Shown here in pieces: positions 62,051 to 64,000 of a stretch of 64,000 bases of DNA. Position 1 is the stretch's first letter, and every line of letters begins with the position of its first letter. The notes beneath the pieces are model-generated. The model ran no database searches and was not told where the DNA came from. It saw only the letters and a program-made list of their open reading frames with translations. The DNA comes from Pseudomonas defluvii (GTDB lineage: Bacteria > Pseudomonadota > Gammaproteobacteria > Pseudomonadales > Pseudomonadaceae). The position numbers were made by a program, and so were the translations under genes. The stretch covers positions 42,248-106,247 of the forward strand of contig NZ_MBPN01000004.1 of assembly GCF_001695625.1 (NCBI RefSeq), read 5' to 3'.

Positions 62051-62066
62051 ATATCAAGGTTGATAT
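62051..62066. promoter_or_regulatory. Palindrome upstream of TerC-CBS gene
   Basis: ATATCAA-GG-TTGATAT is a perfect interrupted palindrome centred 92 bp before the TerC gene start; a similar half (TATATCAAGA) occurs near 62007. Nothing else is seen in the 272-bp spacer. Confidence 0.4.
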
Positions 62067-62150
62067 GACTTCGTTCTCGGAGCCCCCCAGTAGCTGGCCG
62101 TCCTGGCCTTTCTCTCGTCCCTGTGACGCCTTGCTTGCGAGTACCTCTCC

Positions 62151-63722
62151 ATGGAATGGCTAGCCGACCCCACGGCCTGGCTGGGCCTTGCCACGCTGAT
62201 TGTCCTGGAACTGGTACTGGGCATCGACAACCTGGTATTCATCGCCATCCTTGCCGACAAACTGCCGCCGCATCAGCGTGATCGCGCGCGGGTGATTGGT
62301 TTGAGCCTGGCGCTGATCATGCGCTTGGGCCTGCTGGCCAGTATTTCCTGGATGGTGACCCTGACCGCGCCGCTGTTCGAAGTCTTCGACAAGTCGTTCT
62401 CCGGGCGAGACCTGATCATGCTGTTTGGTGGTGTGTTCCTGTTGTTCAAGGCCACCATGGAGCTGCATGAGCGCCTTGAGGGTCATGTCGCCCAGACAGG
62501 CGGAACAGTTCGTCATGCCGCCTTTTGGCCCATCGTGGCGCAGATTGTGGTGCTTGACGCCGTGTTCTCGCTGGATGCCGTGATTACCGCAGTCGGTATG
62601 GTCGAGCACTTGTCGATCATGATGATCGCGGTGGTGTTCTCCATCGGCATCATGATTGTCGCCAGCAAGCCGCTGACTCGCTTCGTCAATGCCCACCCGA
62701 CCGTGATCATGCTCTGCCTGGGCTTTTTGATGATGATCGGCTTCAGCCTGACGGCCGAAGGCCTGGGTTTCCACATACCCAAAGGTTACCTGTATGCCGC
62801 GATTGGTTTCTCGATTCTGATCGAAGTGTTCAACCAACTGGCCCGAGTGCGCCGCAAGCGCAGCCTGCAGCAGCACCGACCACTGCGTGAGCGCACCGCC
62901 CACGCTGTGCTGCGTCTGCTCGGCGGGCGCCGGGTCGAGGCAGACGAAGTCGGCGAGGAGATCGCCGATCTGGTCGAGGGAGGAACTGAGCAGGTGCTGT
63001 TCGATCGCCGCGAGCGTGTGATGATCAGTGGTGTGCTGAACCTCGCCGAGCGCCCGATCAAGACCGTGATGACGGCTCGGGCCGAGGTCGATGTCATTGA
63101 CCTGGCACAATCGGCAGAGGCGATTCGCACGGCATTGATGCATTCGTCCTATTCGCGTTTGCCTTTGATCCGTGATGGGAACGTCGAAGAACCGCTGGGT
63201 TTCGTGCACAAGAAAGAACTGCTCAAAGAGCTGCTGGCCGGCAATGAGCCAGACCTGGAGCGCCTGGCGCGCACACCGTTGCATGTGCTGGAAAGCTTCA
63301 GTGTGCTCAATGCCCTTGAGCAAATGCGCAACCAGTCGACTCACATTGCCTTTGTGGTGAACGAGTTCGGCGATTTCACCGGTGTGCTGACCATGACCGA
63401 CATTCTTGAGTCGATTGCCGGCGAGTTGCCGGACGCCAGTGAGGTCGAGGGGCCGGGCATCGTCGAAGGCCCAGAGGGGTACCTGGTCAACGGCGCCTTG
63501 AACCTGAGCCAGATTCAGGCCCGAACCGGCTTTGCCGCCAAGGCCACCGAGGATTACCAGACCCTTGCGGGTCTGGTCATGAGCTTGCTTGATCGGTTGC
63601 CGATGGTCGGCGATAAGCTGAACTGGAACGGCTGGCAGCTCACGGTGGTGGCGGTGGCCGAGCGCAGGGTGCGGCAGGTGCGCCTCACACCAGGCGGCGA
63701 CGCTGACGCAGCAGGTGCTTGA
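62151..63722 (+). CDS. TerC-type membrane protein with CBS and CorC/HlyC domains
   Basis: 523 residues, YoaE-like architecture. N-terminal TerC region (~1-235) with seven or so helices and acidic motifs ([30 protein letters not shown]) of the type used for metal transport. Then a CBS pair (~300-425; [30 protein letters not shown]) and the CorC_HlyC domain (~440-520). TerC proteins export manganese or feed metal to secreted enzymes. The ATG at 62151 gives [16 protein letters not shown]. The 3' end overlaps the convergent rarD gene by 38 bp. Confidence 0.9.
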   Translation: MEWLADPTAWLGLATLIVLELVLGIDNLVFIAILADKLPPHQRDRARVIGLSLALIMRLGLLASISWMVTLTAPLFEVFDKSFSGRDLIMLFGGVFLLFKATMELHERLEGHVAQTGGTVRHAAFWPIVAQIVVLDAVFSLDAVITAVGMVEHLSIMMIAVVFSIGIMIVASKPLTRFVNAHPTVIMLCLGFLMMIGFSLTAEGLGFHIPKGYLYAAIGFSILIEVFNQLARVRRKRSLQQHRPLRERTAHAVLRLLGGRRVEADEVGEEIADLVEGGTEQVLFDRRERVMISGVLNLAERPIKTVMTARAEVDVIDLAQSAEAIRTALMHSSYSRLPLIRDGNVEEPLGFVHKKELLKELLAGNEPDLERLARTPLHVLESFSVLNALEQMRNQSTHIAFVVNEFGDFTGVLTMTDILESIAGELPDASEVEGPGIVEGPEGYLVNGALNLSQIQARTGFAAKATEDYQTLAGLVMSLLDRLPMVGDKLNWNGWQLTVVAVAERRVRQVRLTPGGDADAAGA

Positions 63723-64000
63723 TGCCCTCAAGCACCAGCACCACCACAGCCAGCCAGATCGGGATATAAGTCAGCCATTGGTCGGCGGCGATGCTTTCAC
63801 CCAGCATCAGCGCTACCGCGACCAGCAATACCGGCTCGACATAGCTAAGCAGGCCGAACAGGCTGAACGCTAACAGCCGGCTGGCCAGTACGTAGCAAAT
63901 CAGGGCCAGCGCGCTGATCACGCCGAGCAGCGGGATCAGCGCGTAAAGCCCCGGATGCTCAACCAGATCGGCCGCCGACAGTGGTCCCTGTACAATGAAA
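63685..64000 (-). CDS. rarD: RarD/EamA-family transporter, 5' part outside window
   Basis: The last ~104 codons are visible and the frame remains open to the window edge. Sequence at the end [21 protein letters not shown] and [17 protein letters not shown] is characteristic of RarD (chloramphenicol-sensitive protein), an EamA transporter. At least three helices are seen. Overlaps the TerC gene end by 38 bp. Confidence 0.85.
   Translation of the reverse strand, partial: FIVQGPLSAADLVEHPGLYALIPLLGVISALALICYVLASRLLAFSLFGLLSYVEPVLLVAVALMLGESIAADQWLTYIPIWLAVVVLVLEGIKHLLRQRRRLV

Noticed and set aside
61879..62150. yybP-ykoY manganese riboswitch before the TerC gene
   Set aside because: No characteristic paired core could be found; only a simple palindrome is present.
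62160..63731. 523-codon minus-strand frame across the TerC-CBS gene
   Set aside because: The same length as the real gene and exact antisense; shadow only.

Overview
The window reads as a chromosomal segment of a Pseudomonas, most likely of the P. putida/P. fluorescens assemblage. The basis is the high GC content, the dense co-oriented gene runs, and several gene sets I recognise from that genus: metH next to a fatty-acid cis/trans isomerase gene and nfuA, the D-lysine cluster amaC-dpkA-rpiR-ABC-amaD, the tpx/mdtABC-opmB stretch, a lexA2-imuA-imuB-dnaE2 cassette, scoAB, aruH, and DUF1652/DUF2970/DUF3313 genes. No rRNA, tRNA, CRISPR array or intact insertion sequence was recognised.

Layout. 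1-3331: a gene cut by the left edge that encodes a glycine-zipper protein, followed by a Ycf46-like AAA ATPase fused to leucine-rich-repeat-variant (LRV) repeats. This pair is the least explained module here. 3494-9798: a complete branched-chain-amino-acid-type ABC importer in the order ATPase, ATPase, binding protein, permease, permease, ending with an OprD-family porin and preceded by two copies of a TTTACGTAAA motif. 9923-14990: EamA exporter, cysI with its DUF934 partner, a lone sugar-type binding protein, a 141-bp palindromic MITE-like element at that gene's stop codon, a 37-residue membrane peptide and a DUF2970 gene. 15100-22001: metH with a MetR-type box, divergent cti, nfuA. 22181-31118: a class-I glutamine-amidotransferase-like hydrolase, then the D-lysine/cyclic imino acid catabolic cluster (ABC importer, FAD oxidoreductase, RpiR regulator, piperideine-2-carboxylate reductase, aminotransferase). 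31403-33981: serine-type transporter, a 760-bp repeat-rich non-coding stretch, tpx. 34198-43199: tripartite RND efflux operon with two permeases. 43371-48602: MHYT-GGDEF-EAL protein, DUF1652, aruH, DUF1345, DUF3313 lipoprotein. 48697-50589: a solitary tyrosine recombinase, a candidate cysteine-rich small gene, a HAD phosphatase. 50683-56421: SOS mutagenesis cassette under a LexA2 palindrome. 56615-58006: 3-oxoacid CoA-transferase. 58095-60490: aldolase/DapA-like pair facing an XRE-cupin regulator across a perfect 17-bp palindrome. 60517-64000: AraC regulator with a LysE exporter, a TerC-CBS membrane protein, and the 3' part of rarD cut by the right edge.

The main physiological themes are nutrient import and amino-acid catabolism (ABC importers, D-lysine genes, aruH, scoAB), sulfur and methionine metabolism (cysI, metH), envelope and stress adaptation (cti, tpx, mdtABC-opmB), and damage-inducible mutagenesis. 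Functions come from reading the translated sequences and remembered family features; no database search was run.
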